A DNA stretch of 64,000 nt from DASQPR01 sp963836785 (GTDB lineage: Bacteria; Actinomycetota; Actinomycetes; Mycobacteriales; Micromonosporaceae), in contig CAWIKW010000002.1 in the NCBI GenBank assembly GCA_963836785.1, positions 620,001-684,000 on the forward strand, in the 5' to 3' direction. The position numbers were made by a program, and so were the translations under genes. Below are positions 26,868-35,724 of this stretch, piece by piece (the first letter of the stretch is position 1; each line of letters begins with the position of its first letter). A model generated the notes under the pieces. That model searched no databases. It was not told where the DNA came from and worked only from the letters and a program-made list of their open reading frames with translations.

Positions 26868-28177
26868 GACTCACGTGGACCGATCCGGCCGACCTCTTGC
26901 CCCACGCGTTCGTACAGGCGGTCTCCGACGGCGTACCAGCCGACGACCTTGTCGCGCGATGGATCGCGGTCGGCGGCGACCCGCGGCCACCACGATCGGG
27001 CGCCGGGCCGATCGTCTCGGCCGACGTGAGCGATCTCGCCGGCGACCTGCTCGACGAAATCGACCGGCGCGGTGCCGGAGCCGAACAACAGGGATTGCCG
27101 GGCGTGCCAGCCGTGCCGCCGTTGCCGGGCCGGCCGTCCGACGACCGGGTTCGCGGAGCGTGGCTCGGTCGCGCGATCGGGTGTGTGTTGGGCAAACCCG
27201 TGGAGAAGATTCCGCGTGCCGGCATCCGAGCTATCGCCGAGGCCACCGGCAATTGGCCGATCACCGGCTATTTCACCGAGATCGGTCTACCGGCCGACGT
27301 CGCGCAGCGCTGGCCCTGGAATCGGCGTTCACGGCTGACCAGCCTGGTCGAGACACTCGACGGCATCCCTGAGGACGACGACCTCAATTTCACGATGCTC
27401 GCGCTGGCCATGGTCGAGCGGTACGGCGACAAGCTCGCCACCGCGGACGTGGCACAGGCCTGGCTGGACAACCTGCCGGCCGGGCGCGTCTTCACCGCCG
27501 AACGTGCCGTCTACCGCAACCTCCTCCTTGGGATCGAGCCCGAACGCGCCGCGTTCGTCCGCAACCCGTTCCGTGAGTGGATCGGCGCGCTCATCCGAGC
27601 CGACCTCTACGGTTGGGCACATCCGGGCGACCCGTCGGCCGCGGCCCGATTAGCCGACGCGGATGCGTCACTCAGCCATCGCGGCGACGGTGTGTACGGA
27701 GCGCGCTGGGTCGCCGGCATGGCGTCAGCGGCGATCGTCGCGGCCGACGCGTCGAGCGTGTTGGCGTCCGGACTCGCGGTCATACCACCCGAGTCGCGGC
27801 TGAGTGACGCGGTGCGCTTCGGAATGGCGCTCGCCGAACAAGGCGTGGGCAACGAGCGCGCGCTCGATGAATTGCACGCACGCTACGGACACCTGCATTG
27901 GGTGCATGTACTGAACAACGCGGCGCTCATCGCGTACGCACTCGCCGCCAGCGACGGTGACTTCGGGCCGGCCATCGCCCTCGCGGTGTCGGGCGGCTGG
28001 GACACCGACTCGGCCGGAGCGACCGTCGGCGCCATCTGTGGAGCGTTGTCCGGCGCCGCGAGTCTGCCCCCGTCGTGGACCGAACCATTGGGTGACCGGT
28101 TCCGGACCACGCTGCCCGGCTTCGATGGCATCACCGTGGGGGAGCTGACGGATCGGACCTGTGCGGTGGCATCGTGA
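26864..28177 (+). CDS. ADP-ribosylglycohydrolase family protein, second of two
   Basis: A 437-residue ARH-fold protein only distantly like its upstream neighbour. About 90 N-terminal residues precede the fold, which begins RVRGAWLGRAIGCVLGKPVEKI. The first metal motif is replaced by PEDDDLNFTMLALAM (about 166-180), while the second is canonical, GGWDTDSAGATVGAICGAL (about 375-395). It starts at GTG 26864, overlapping the first hydrolase stop by four bases. Two divergent family members in one operon may attack different bonds of one substrate or form a heteromer; both are inference. Confidence 0.83.
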   Translation: MRLTWTDPADLLPHAFVQAVSDGVPADDLVARWIAVGGDPRPPRSGAGPIVSADVSDLAGDLLDEIDRRGAGAEQQGLPGVPAVPPLPGRPSDDRVRGAWLGRAIGCVLGKPVEKIPRAGIRAIAEATGNWPITGYFTEIGLPADVAQRWPWNRRSRLTSLVETLDGIPEDDDLNFTMLALAMVERYGDKLATADVAQAWLDNLPAGRVFTAERAVYRNLLLGIEPERAAFVRNPFREWIGALIRADLYGWAHPGDPSAAARLADADASLSHRGDGVYGARWVAGMASAAIVAADASSVLASGLAVIPPESRLSDAVRFGMALAEQGVGNERALDELHARYGHLHWVHVLNNAALIAYALAASDGDFGPAIALAVSGGWDTDSAGATVGAICGALSGAASLPPSWTEPLGDRFRTTLPGFDGITVGELTDRTCAVAS

Positions 28178-29109
28178 CGGCGACGCCGGTTGAGTCGACG
28201 AGCGCCGGCGGCGTCGTGGTGGTCGGCAGCGCCAACGCGGATCTCGTGCTGCGGCTCGCCGAACTGCCCCGCCCGGGGGAGACCTTGCTGGCCACCGACA
28301 CGTCCCGGCTGCCGGGTGGAAAGGGCGCGAACCAGGCAGTGGCGGCCGCGCGAGCCGGCGCTTCGACGACGTTGATCGCGGGGATCGGCGGTGACGCCGA
28401 CGGTCGATTGGTGCGCGACGCGCTCGTGGCCGCGGGCGTCGACGTGCGGTTGGTGCGTACGTCCTCGGAGCCAACGGGTCTGGCCGTGGTGATGCTCGAC
28501 GACCGCGGGCAGAACAGCATCGTCGTCGCCCCGGGCGCGAACGCGACGATCGAACGGCTTCTGCCGGATGAAGGCGACGTGATACGGCAGTCGGCCGTAC
28601 TCCTGTGTCAGCTCGAGGTGCCGCTTCCGGTGGTGATCGAAGCGGCGGGCGTCGCTCGCGCGGCCGGCCGTACGGTTGTTGTCAACGCCGCGCCATCCCG
28701 ACCGCTTCCGGACGTTCTCATCGAGGCCGTCGACGTTCTCGTCGTGAACGAGCACGAGGCTCGCGAGGTCGCCGGCACCGCTGATCTGGACGGTGCCGTC
28801 GATGCGTTGCTCATGCGGGTTCCGACGGTCGTTGTCACCCTCGGCGCGGCCGGTGCCCGGGTTGCCGAACGGACCGGTCCCGGTCGACTCCTGCCGGCCC
28901 CGGCCGTTCGCGCGGTGGACACCACCGGCGCCGGCGACACGTTCTGCGGTGTCTTTGCGGCCGGTCTGGCCACCGGTACGTCGATGACGGCCGCCGCCGA
29001 GCGTGCGATCGCCGCCGCGTCGCTGAGTGTGCAACGGCTCGGCGCGATCCCGTCCATCCCTAGCGCCGACGAGATCGCGGCCGCAATGACCAAGGCTGGA
29101 CCGACGTGA
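28174..29109 (+). CDS. PfkB-family carbohydrate kinase, ribokinase-like
   Basis: A 311-residue kinase with the ribokinase layout: GSANADLVLRLAELPRPGET at the start, PGGKGANQAVAAARAGA (PfkB signature 1), NAAPSRPLPD and DTTGAGDTFCGVFAAGLATG (signature 2, with catalytic Asp). Ribokinase makes ribose 5-phosphate from ribose. Following two glycohydrolases, it would phosphorylate the sugar they release, which points to a ribosyl-type substrate without proving it. GTG start with four-base overlap on both sides. Confidence 0.9.
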   Translation: MTATPVESTSAGGVVVVGSANADLVLRLAELPRPGETLLATDTSRLPGGKGANQAVAAARAGASTTLIAGIGGDADGRLVRDALVAAGVDVRLVRTSSEPTGLAVVMLDDRGQNSIVVAPGANATIERLLPDEGDVIRQSAVLLCQLEVPLPVVIEAAGVARAAGRTVVVNAAPSRPLPDVLIEAVDVLVVNEHEAREVAGTADLDGAVDALLMRVPTVVVTLGAAGARVAERTGPGRLLPAPAVRAVDTTGAGDTFCGVFAAGLATGTSMTAAAERAIAAASLSVQRLGAIPSIPSADEIAAAMTKAGPT

Positions 29110-31193
29110 TCGGTGCCGATGAGCCGGTGGCGGAACGGGATCTGCTCGTTCCCCGTCCGATCGACCTGCCGACGACCGTACCGCTGGATGACGGTGCGGA
29201 CCTCGCGGCACTGGACGAGGCGAAGATATTCGCGGCACCGCGCGATCCAGGCGACCGCGAGCGTTGGCGCGATGTCCTGACGGCGTGGCGGGCCGATGCC
29301 CGGGTGCGGCTGGGCTACGACGGCCACGCGTACGACACCGGCCCGTCATGGGCGGCGCGGTGCTTCACGCCGTGCCTGGTGTGGCTATGGGACGAGCGGC
29401 TGTATGACCGGGTCCGGGGAGAGTTCACGGTCGACGCGTTCCTCGACCACGGCGCACGCGAATTCGGCGGCTTCGACGCCGTCGTGCTGTGGCACGCCTA
29501 CCCGGTGATCGGCATCGACGAGCGAAACCAATGGGACTACTACCGGGACGTGTCCAACCTCGCCGAGGTCGTCGATCGCTTTCACCGTCGCGGCGTCGAG
29601 GTATTCGTGAACTACAACCCATGGGACGTCGGCACACGCCGAGCGCCCGCCGGCGATCCGGCGGAACTCGCGGCGCTCGTGTCGGACTACGGCTTCGACG
29701 GCGTCTTCCTCGACACCCTCAAGCATGGCGATCCCGAAATCATCGATGCTCTCGCGGCCACGACACGGCCGGTGGCTCTGGAAGGCGAGTCGCGGGTGCC
29801 ATTGGCCGGCATTGGAGAGCACGCACTCTCGTGGGCGCAGTGGTTCGCCGACACCGAGGCGCCGGGAGTGCTGCGGGCGCATTGGTTCGAACGGCGCCAC
29901 ATGATGCATCACACCCGGCGGTGGAACCGCGACCACAGCGACGAGCTGCAATCGGCGTGGGTCAACGGTTGTGGCGTCCTCGTCTGGGACGACGTGTTCG
30001 GCGTCTGGGTCGGCTGGAACCTCCGGGACCGGGCAACGCTGCGGGCTATGCGACCCGTGCAGCGGGCGCTCGCCGACGTCCTACGGGACGGGACGTGGAC
30101 TCCGCTGTGCGCGTTGCATCCGTCGACCGAGTCGCACCACGTCTACGCACATCGCTACGACCTTGACGGCACCGTGCTGTGGACGATCGTGAACCGGTCC
30201 GATGCGGACTACGTCGGGCCGTTGCTTGCGGGCGCCGAGCAACGGGAGTGTTTCGACGTCACCGGAGACTCGCTCGCCATCGGCGCCGACGGTGCTGTCC
30301 ACGGCCGCGTACCGGCCCGGTCGATCACCGGCATCGTCGCGACGGCCAACGGTGCCCGGTTGCCGAACGGCGACTCCGTGGTCGCGGTGGCCCAACGTCT
30401 CGCCACCGCGGCGGCGGCGACCGGCGCACGCGATCGAGGCGCCGCGTCTCCGCTGGACGCTGCGTCTCCGTTGGACGCCGCGTTTCCGGCCCGGGCCAGC
30501 GTCGGCGTGACCGGCGACCCGTCGCGTCGGCATCGGGACGTCCCCGCCGACACGGTCGTGCTCCCGGCCGGGCGCCACTGGCTCCCGGTCCGGAGTCGGC
30601 GCCGCGAGACCGGTCAGGCCGACGAGGCGCCCTGGGTCGAGGCTTGGAAACCGCTGCCGCCGGATCTCCACGCAATTGTCGAGCGGACCGACTCGGTCGT
30701 CATCGGTCGTGTCGCCGTCGACCGGCTGGAGGTATCGGAGGCACAGTACGCGCGTTTCTGCGCCGAGACCGGTTATCGACCACGGGTGCCGGACCGGCAC
30801 GTACCGTTCCTGGGCACGCGCGACGGATCGCCGGACGCCGCGGTGACGTACGTCGACCTGGACGATGCGCGGGCCTACGCGCGGTGGCGCGGTGCGCGGC
30901 TACCCACACCGGCGGAGTGGCAACTCGCACAGACCGTCGGCGCGGATCGACGGAAGCCACTCGTGTGGAACCTGACCGATTCCGAGCGCACCGACGGCAT
31001 TACCCGCTACGTCCTACTCAAAGGCGGCAGTGACTACGCGGCCGCGGGCTCCTCCTGGTACGTCGACGGCGGTCCGCAGCCACCCGAGTGGGAACTCAAG
31101 TTCGTGCTGCCCGGTGGGGGAGTGCAGCGGTCGTCGCGCATCGGGTTCCGTTGCGCGTACGACCTGATCGATGAGGAAGGAATAACGACATGA
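29106..31193 (+). CDS. Glycosidase-like TIM-barrel protein fused to a SUMF1-like domain
   Basis: A 695-residue protein I cannot match to a named family as a whole. Residues about 60-330 look like a glycoside-hydrolase-type barrel: FDAVVLWHAYPVIGID, RRGVEVFVNYNPWD, YGFDGVFLDTLKHGD (Asp after beta-4) and a late VLVWDDVFGVWVGWN. A beta-rich part and a linker with repeated SPLDA follow. Residues about 530-695 resemble formylglycine-generating enzyme/SUMF1 folds: RLEVSEAQYARFCAETGYRP, RGARLPTPAEWQLAQ and the terminal GFRCAYD. The usual second catalytic cysteine of true FGE is not seen, so this may be a binding or other enzymatic variant. No signal peptide; expected to be cytosolic. Confidence 0.7.
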   Translation: MIGADEPVAERDLLVPRPIDLPTTVPLDDGADLAALDEAKIFAAPRDPGDRERWRDVLTAWRADARVRLGYDGHAYDTGPSWAARCFTPCLVWLWDERLYDRVRGEFTVDAFLDHGAREFGGFDAVVLWHAYPVIGIDERNQWDYYRDVSNLAEVVDRFHRRGVEVFVNYNPWDVGTRRAPAGDPAELAALVSDYGFDGVFLDTLKHGDPEIIDALAATTRPVALEGESRVPLAGIGEHALSWAQWFADTEAPGVLRAHWFERRHMMHHTRRWNRDHSDELQSAWVNGCGVLVWDDVFGVWVGWNLRDRATLRAMRPVQRALADVLRDGTWTPLCALHPSTESHHVYAHRYDLDGTVLWTIVNRSDADYVGPLLAGAEQRECFDVTGDSLAIGADGAVHGRVPARSITGIVATANGARLPNGDSVVAVAQRLATAAAATGARDRGAASPLDAASPLDAAFPARASVGVTGDPSRRHRDVPADTVVLPAGRHWLPVRSRRRETGQADEAPWVEAWKPLPPDLHAIVERTDSVVIGRVAVDRLEVSEAQYARFCAETGYRPRVPDRHVPFLGTRDGSPDAAVTYVDLDDARAYARWRGARLPTPAEWQLAQTVGADRRKPLVWNLTDSERTDGITRYVLLKGGSDYAAAGSSWYVDGGPQPPEWELKFVLPGGGVQRSSRIGFRCAYDLIDEEGITT

Positions 31194-32377
31194 GCGGGCC
31201 GCTCACCGGTGTGCAGGTCGTGGAGGCGGCGACCCTGTTCGCGGGTCCGCTCGCGGCGACGTACCTGGGCGACCTCGGTGCCGACGTCGTCAAGATCGAG
31301 CACCCGAGTCGCCCGGACGCGTCCCGCGGCCACGGCCCGAGTAAGAACGGCATCGGGCTCTGGTGGAAGACCATCGGCCGCAATAAGCGCGCGGTCACCC
31401 TGGACCTTTCATCACCGTTGGCGCGCGACGTCTTCCTCGACCTGATCGGGCGCGCCGACGTCCTGATCGAGAACTTCCGGCCGGGCACGCTCGAACGCTG
31501 GCAGCTCGATCCAGCGATGCTTCTGGGCCACAATCCGAGACTTGTGATCGCGCGCGTCACCGCGTTCGGCCAGTTCGGGCCGTACGCGAATCGTCCTGGG
31601 TTCGGCTCGCTGGCCGAGGCGATGAGTGGCTTCGCCGCGATCACCGGTGAACCGGACGGGCCGCCGACGCTGCCACCGTTTGGCCTGGCCGATGGCATCA
31701 GCGCCCTGGCCTGTGCGTTCGCGATCACGGCGGCGTTGCGTGAGCGGGACCGCAGCGGTCGCGGCCAGGTGATCGACCTGGCCATCATCGAACCTATCCT
31801 CGCCATGCTCGGCGGCCAGATCACCGCGTACGACCAACTCGGATACGTTCAACCCCGGCTCGGGAACCGTTCGGTCAACAACGCACCCCGCAACGTCTAC
31901 CGCAGCCGCGACGGACAATGGCTCGCGGTGTCGTCGAGTTCGCAGAGCATTGCCGAGCGGCTCATCCGCCTCGTCGGGCGCCCGGACCTGGTCGACCAGC
32001 CGTGGTTTCGCACCGGGCAGGGTCGCGCCGAACATGCCGACGAGCTCGATGCCGCCGTCGCCGGCTGGATCGGCGAACGGAGCGCCGACGAGGTGGTCAA
32101 GCTCGTAGGCGAGGTGCAGGCGGCGGTCGCGCCGGTGTACGACATTCGAGGCGTGATGGGCGACCCGCAGTACGCGGCTCTCGAAACGATCGTTCAGGTG
32201 CCCGATGACGACCTCGGACCGCTCGCGATGCAGAACGTGTTCCCGCGCCTGTCCGGTACGCCGGGGGAGATCCGGTGGACCGGCCGAGCGCATGGTGCGG
32301 ACACCGATGAGGTGCTGGGCGAGCTCGGATACGACGCGGATCAGGTGGCACGGCTGCGCGCGGCGGGTGTCGTATGA
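31190..32377 (+). CDS. CaiB/BaiF-family (class III) CoA-transferase
   Basis: A 395-residue class III CoA-transferase: VVEAATLFAGPLAATYLGDLGADVVKIE opens the fold, ENFRPGTLERW and GFGSLAEAMSGFAAITG follow, then RGQVIDLAIIEP. These enzymes move CoA between carboxylic acids through aspartyl-CoA. Members paired with CitE-like lyases typically activate hydroxy dicarboxylic acids such as malate, citramalate or itaconate. The start overlaps the fusion-protein stop (ATGA) behind GAGGAAGGA. Confidence 0.9.
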   Translation: MSGPLTGVQVVEAATLFAGPLAATYLGDLGADVVKIEHPSRPDASRGHGPSKNGIGLWWKTIGRNKRAVTLDLSSPLARDVFLDLIGRADVLIENFRPGTLERWQLDPAMLLGHNPRLVIARVTAFGQFGPYANRPGFGSLAEAMSGFAAITGEPDGPPTLPPFGLADGISALACAFAITAALRERDRSGRGQVIDLAIIEPILAMLGGQITAYDQLGYVQPRLGNRSVNNAPRNVYRSRDGQWLAVSSSSQSIAERLIRLVGRPDLVDQPWFRTGQGRAEHADELDAAVAGWIGERSADEVVKLVGEVQAAVAPVYDIRGVMGDPQYAALETIVQVPDDDLGPLAMQNVFPRLSGTPGEIRWTGRAHGADTDEVLGELGYDADQVARLRAAGVV

Positions 32378-33210
32378 ACCATCCACTGTCCTGGCTCTAC
32401 GTGCCGGGCGACCGGCCCGAGCGCTTCGCGAAGGCGGCGGGCAGCGGCGCACACGTTGTCATCGTGGATCTCGAGGACGCGGTCGCGGCCGACCACAAGG
32501 ATCGGGCTCGGCGCGAGGCACTGGCGTTCTTGATCGATGCGGCGCCCGCCAGTGTGGAGCTTCGGGTGAACCGTCCCGACACGCCGGCCGGCCGCGACGA
32601 CCTCGCCGCCCTTACGGACGCGGCCGCGCTGCGCGCGATCCGGCTCCCCAAGATCACGTCGCCGTCCGACATCGCGTTGGCTGCCGACCTGCTGACGGCT
32701 CAAACGACGCCGTTGTGCTGCCTGATCGAATCGGCTCTCGGAGTCGAGAACGCGTTCGCCATCGCGTCGGCGCCGCGCGTGGCCGGCATCGCGCTGGGCG
32801 AGGCGGATCTCGCAAGCGACCTCGGGACCGCGGACCCCGCCGGCCTCACCTGGTCGCGGTCACGCGTGATCGTCGCCGCGCGAGCGGCCGGCCTCCCGGC
32901 GCCGGCCCAGTCGGTCTACCTCGACCTCGACGATCTCGACGGCCTGTTGCGGACGAGCCGGGCCGGTCGAGCGATGGGTTTCCGGGGACGCGCCGCCGTA
33001 CATCCGCGACAGATCCCGGTCATCCACGAGGCGTACCGCCCGACAGAGCAGGAACTGACCGACGCCGTAGCGGTCCTGGACGCGCTCGCCCGGGCCCGAG
33101 ATCGCGGTCTCGGCGTGGTCGCGCTGTCCAACGGTCATATGGTCGACGAGGCTTTGCGACGGCGAGCCGAGGACATCGTCGCCACGGTGGCAATCCTCGA
33201 CGGTCGATAG
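32374..33210 (+). CDS. HpcH/CitE-family CoA lyase
   Basis: A 278-residue member of the citrate-lyase-beta/malyl-CoA-lyase family: SWLYVPGDRPERFAKA, VIVDLEDAVA, RLPKI, the metal ligand Glu in LIESALGVENAFAIA and GEADLASDLG. Such enzymes cleave 3-hydroxyacyl-CoA esters (malyl-CoA, citramalyl-CoA) into acetyl- or propionyl-CoA plus an oxo acid. As the operon's last gene and partner of the CoA-transferase, it would split the CoA-activated acid. It converges with the DNA-glycosylase gene after 11 bases. Confidence 0.9.
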   Translation: MNHPLSWLYVPGDRPERFAKAAGSGAHVVIVDLEDAVAADHKDRARREALAFLIDAAPASVELRVNRPDTPAGRDDLAALTDAAALRAIRLPKITSPSDIALAADLLTAQTTPLCCLIESALGVENAFAIASAPRVAGIALGEADLASDLGTADPAGLTWSRSRVIVAARAAGLPAPAQSVYLDLDDLDGLLRTSRAGRAMGFRGRAAVHPRQIPVIHEAYRPTEQELTDAVAVLDALARARDRGLGVVALSNGHMVDEALRRRAEDIVATVAILDGR

Positions 33211-33221
33211 GCGGCCAAAGG

Positions 33222-34043
33222 CTACAGACGCTGTTCGCGCTCGCACCACCAACTCGTACGGCCACCGACTTTGCCCCGAGCCATCGGTGCGCCGTCACGG
33301 GGACACAACGCGCCAGGCTTTCGGAACGGTACGAGTGTCAAGGCGTGCACTCCGCCGTGGCGGGTTGCGGTCGCCACGGCCTGTCGTGTCGCTCTCAGCA
33401 ACCGATCTACGTCGGCCGGGGCCAGGTCGTTGACGCGCCGCGCGGGGTGGACGCGGGCGCGCCACAGGATCTCGTCGGCCAGCAGATTGCCGATACCGGC
33501 GATCGCCTGCTGATCGAGGAGGCGCGCCTTGACCGGAGCCGTGCCGCGTGCGAGCGCAGCGCGAAACTGTGCCGGCGTGATCGAGGCCGCATCGGGACCA
33601 AGGGTCTCGATCGGTGGCATCAGGCGTACGCGACCGAGCCGGCGTGGGTCGACCAGCATGAGCGTGCCGCCGTCGGCGAAGGTGACCGAGAACCGTGACC
33701 ATCGGTAGTCGCCCGCCGCCCGACCGCGTTCCCAGTAGTCGCCGCCGTCGATCTCCGTACCGTCGGCGGCAGCCACTACGATCTTGCCGGACATCCCCAG
33801 GTGGATGCCCAGCGTCGGGCCGTCCGGGCCGGATCGGCCCGCGCCGGACGTGTCGCACCACATGGTCTTGCCTTGGCGGTATGCCGCGGTGAGCTGGCGT
33901 CCAACCAGCGCGTCACGTATCTCGCCGGGATGATGGGGTCGGCACACGTAGGTGTCGGAGTCGTCGACCGCGACGATGCGCCGTTGCAGACCGGCCCGTT
34001 CGATGACCGCCCGTGCCGACTCGACCTCGGGTAACTCAGGCAC
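33222..34043 (-). CDS. Formamidopyrimidine-DNA glycosylase/endonuclease VIII family protein
   Basis: A 273-residue Fpg/Nei enzyme. The GTG start leads to PELPEVESARAVIE, so the catalytic N-terminal Pro and Glu are intact. GIHLGMSGKI, DPRRLGRV and the helix-two-turn-helix (QQAIAGIGNLLADEILWRARVHP) are present. The C-terminal zinc finger is unusual: only one Cys of each expected pair is seen (LCPRDG and WWCERE). It could therefore be one of the variants with altered or no zinc binding. It removes oxidised bases in base-excision repair. Probably unrelated to the converging operon. Confidence 0.87.
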   Translation of the reverse strand: MPELPEVESARAVIERAGLQRRIVAVDDSDTYVCRPHHPGEIRDALVGRQLTAAYRQGKTMWCDTSGAGRSGPDGPTLGIHLGMSGKIVVAAADGTEIDGGDYWERGRAAGDYRWSRFSVTFADGGTLMLVDPRRLGRVRLMPPIETLGPDAASITPAQFRAALARGTAPVKARLLDQQAIAGIGNLLADEILWRARVHPARRVNDLAPADVDRLLRATRQAVATATRHGGVHALTLVPFRKPGALCPRDGAPMARGKVGGRTSWWCEREQRL

Positions 34044-34360
34044 CGAGCGACCCGTGGCGCCCGCGCGACAAAAGTGTCATTCCAGCATCCTCTTCGCATC
34101 GTCGCGATCGCGGCGACACGTGGATCTGCGCCGGCCACAACGGACTGTATAACTGTGTTCCGGGCATTGCCCGCCGGACGCGTTCCCGCTTGACGCCGCA
34201 CACAGCTACCAGCGGCGATTTGCAGGGCAGTAGGATCGGATCACAGCGGGAAATCCCGGCGCCCGGTCGATCGCGGTGGCGATATCGGCCGACCGCGACG
34301 GTCATAGGTCTGGTGGAGGTCCACGTCCATGGTTCATGTTCGGACCGGTCACGGCATCGG
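34044..34360. other. Gene-free region between divergent genes
   Basis: About 320 bases between the DNA-glycosylase start and the hydroxylase operon start. It must hold promoters for both. ORFs crossing it have shadow-like Arg/Ser composition. No clear operator was found by eye. Confidence 0.4.
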
Positions 34361-35233
34361 ATGAAGTTACCTCCATTCGACTACCGAACTCCGAGATCCG
34401 TGCCGGAGACCGTTGAGCTGTTGGCCGAGCACGGCGACGACGCGAAGATCCTGGCCGGTGGCCAGAGCCTGTTGCCCATGCTCGCGTTGCGCCTGGCGCG
34501 ACCGGCGGTGCTGATCGACATCAACCACGTCGCCGAGTTGGCTGGCATCAGCGTGAACGGCGGGTTGACGATCGGTGCGCTCACCCGCCATCGGGCGGTC
34601 GAGCGTTCGGATGCTGTCGCGGCGATTGCCCCGATGCTCGGTGCCGCCATGCGTTACGTCGGCCACGACGCCATCCGTACCCGCGGCACCTTGGGTGGCA
34701 GCGTGGCGCACGCGGACCCGGCGGCCGAAGCGCCCATGGTCATGCGTGTCCTCGGCGGTTCGATCGTGGCGACGAGCGTGCGCGGCCGCCGCATCATCGA
34801 TGCCGACGCACTATTCCAAGGCTTTCTGACCACGAGCCTCGAGCCGGACGAGCTGCTCACCGAGATTCACGTGCCGGCGAGCGCCGATCGAAGCGGCTGG
34901 TCGGTCAACGAGTTCAGCCGCCGCAGCGGAGACTTTGCCCTGGTCGGCGCCGCGATCGTGCTGCGGCTCGACGACGCCGGCACGATCGCCGACGCGCGGA
35001 TCGGATTGTCGGGCGTTGCCGGCGAACCGGTGCGCGCGACGCCCGCCGAGGCGGCGCTGGTGGAAGCCGCGCCGAGCGACGCGGCCTTCGCCGAGGCTGG
35101 CCGCGCCGCCGCCGACGCGGTCAACCCCACATCAGACCTGCACGGTACGGCGGCCTACCGCAAGCACCTCGTCGACGTGCTCGTGCGGCGCGGACTGCGG
35201 GAAGCGCTAGCCCGCGCGGAGGGAGATCGATGA
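34361..35233 (+). CDS. Molybdenum hydroxylase FAD subunit (CoxM/XdhB-type)
   Basis: A 290-residue FAD-binding subunit: FDYRTPRSVPETVELL, the FAD motifs AGGQSLLPMLALRLARP and TRGTLGGSVAHADPAAE, and the C-terminal CO dehydrogenase flavoprotein domain. ATG 34361 gives the family-typical start KLPPFDY. It forms an M-S-L operon with the next two genes, joined by four-base overlaps. The FAD passes electrons from the Fe-S clusters to an acceptor such as NAD or quinone. Confidence 0.92.
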   Translation: MKLPPFDYRTPRSVPETVELLAEHGDDAKILAGGQSLLPMLALRLARPAVLIDINHVAELAGISVNGGLTIGALTRHRAVERSDAVAAIAPMLGAAMRYVGHDAIRTRGTLGGSVAHADPAAEAPMVMRVLGGSIVATSVRGRRIIDADALFQGFLTTSLEPDELLTEIHVPASADRSGWSVNEFSRRSGDFALVGAAIVLRLDDAGTIADARIGLSGVAGEPVRATPAEAALVEAAPSDAAFAEAGRAAADAVNPTSDLHGTAAYRKHLVDVLVRRGLREALARAEGDR

Positions 35234-35724
35234 CAACGCAAGACGTGGCGATCCGGGTCAACGGTGTGCAGCGCCACGCCACGACCGAGACCCGACGCAC
35301 ATTGGTCGACTTCCTGCGGGACGAACTCGGGTTGACCGGCACGCACGTCGGTTGCGAACACGGCATGTGCGGCGCCTGCACCGTGTTGCTCGATGGCGAG
35401 CCGGTCCGGTCGTGTCTCATGCTGGCCGTCCAGGCGGCCGGCGCCAGCGTCGAGACGATCGACGGTCTGGGCACGCCGGAGGAGCTGTCACCACTGCAGC
35501 AATCCTTCCGCGATAGCCACGGATTCCAGTGCGGTTTCTGCACGCCCGGGTTCGTGATGACGACCCTTGCGCTGCTGCGCGAGAATCCGGATCCGACCGA
35601 GGACGAGATCCGGCACACGCTGTCCGGCAATATCTGCCGCTGCACCGGTTATCAGTCGATCGTCGACGGCGTGCAACGTGCCGCCCGAGCCGGTCTCGGT
35701 CCGAATGCCGAGGTCCTCCGATGA
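35230..35724 (+). CDS. Molybdenum hydroxylase [2Fe-2S] subunit (CoxS/XdhC-type)
   Basis: A 164-residue iron-sulfur subunit. The plant-ferredoxin-type cluster is bound by GCEHGMCGACTVLLDG plus a distal Cys, and the second cluster by CGFCTPGF and NICRCTGYQ. Length and order match the small subunit of CO dehydrogenase/aldehyde oxidase-like enzymes. It relays electrons from the molybdenum site to FAD. Confidence 0.94.
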   Translation: MTTQDVAIRVNGVQRHATTETRRTLVDFLRDELGLTGTHVGCEHGMCGACTVLLDGEPVRSCLMLAVQAAGASVETIDGLGTPEELSPLQQSFRDSHGFQCGFCTPGFVMTTLALLRENPDPTEDEIRHTLSGNICRCTGYQSIVDGVQRAARAGLGPNAEVLR

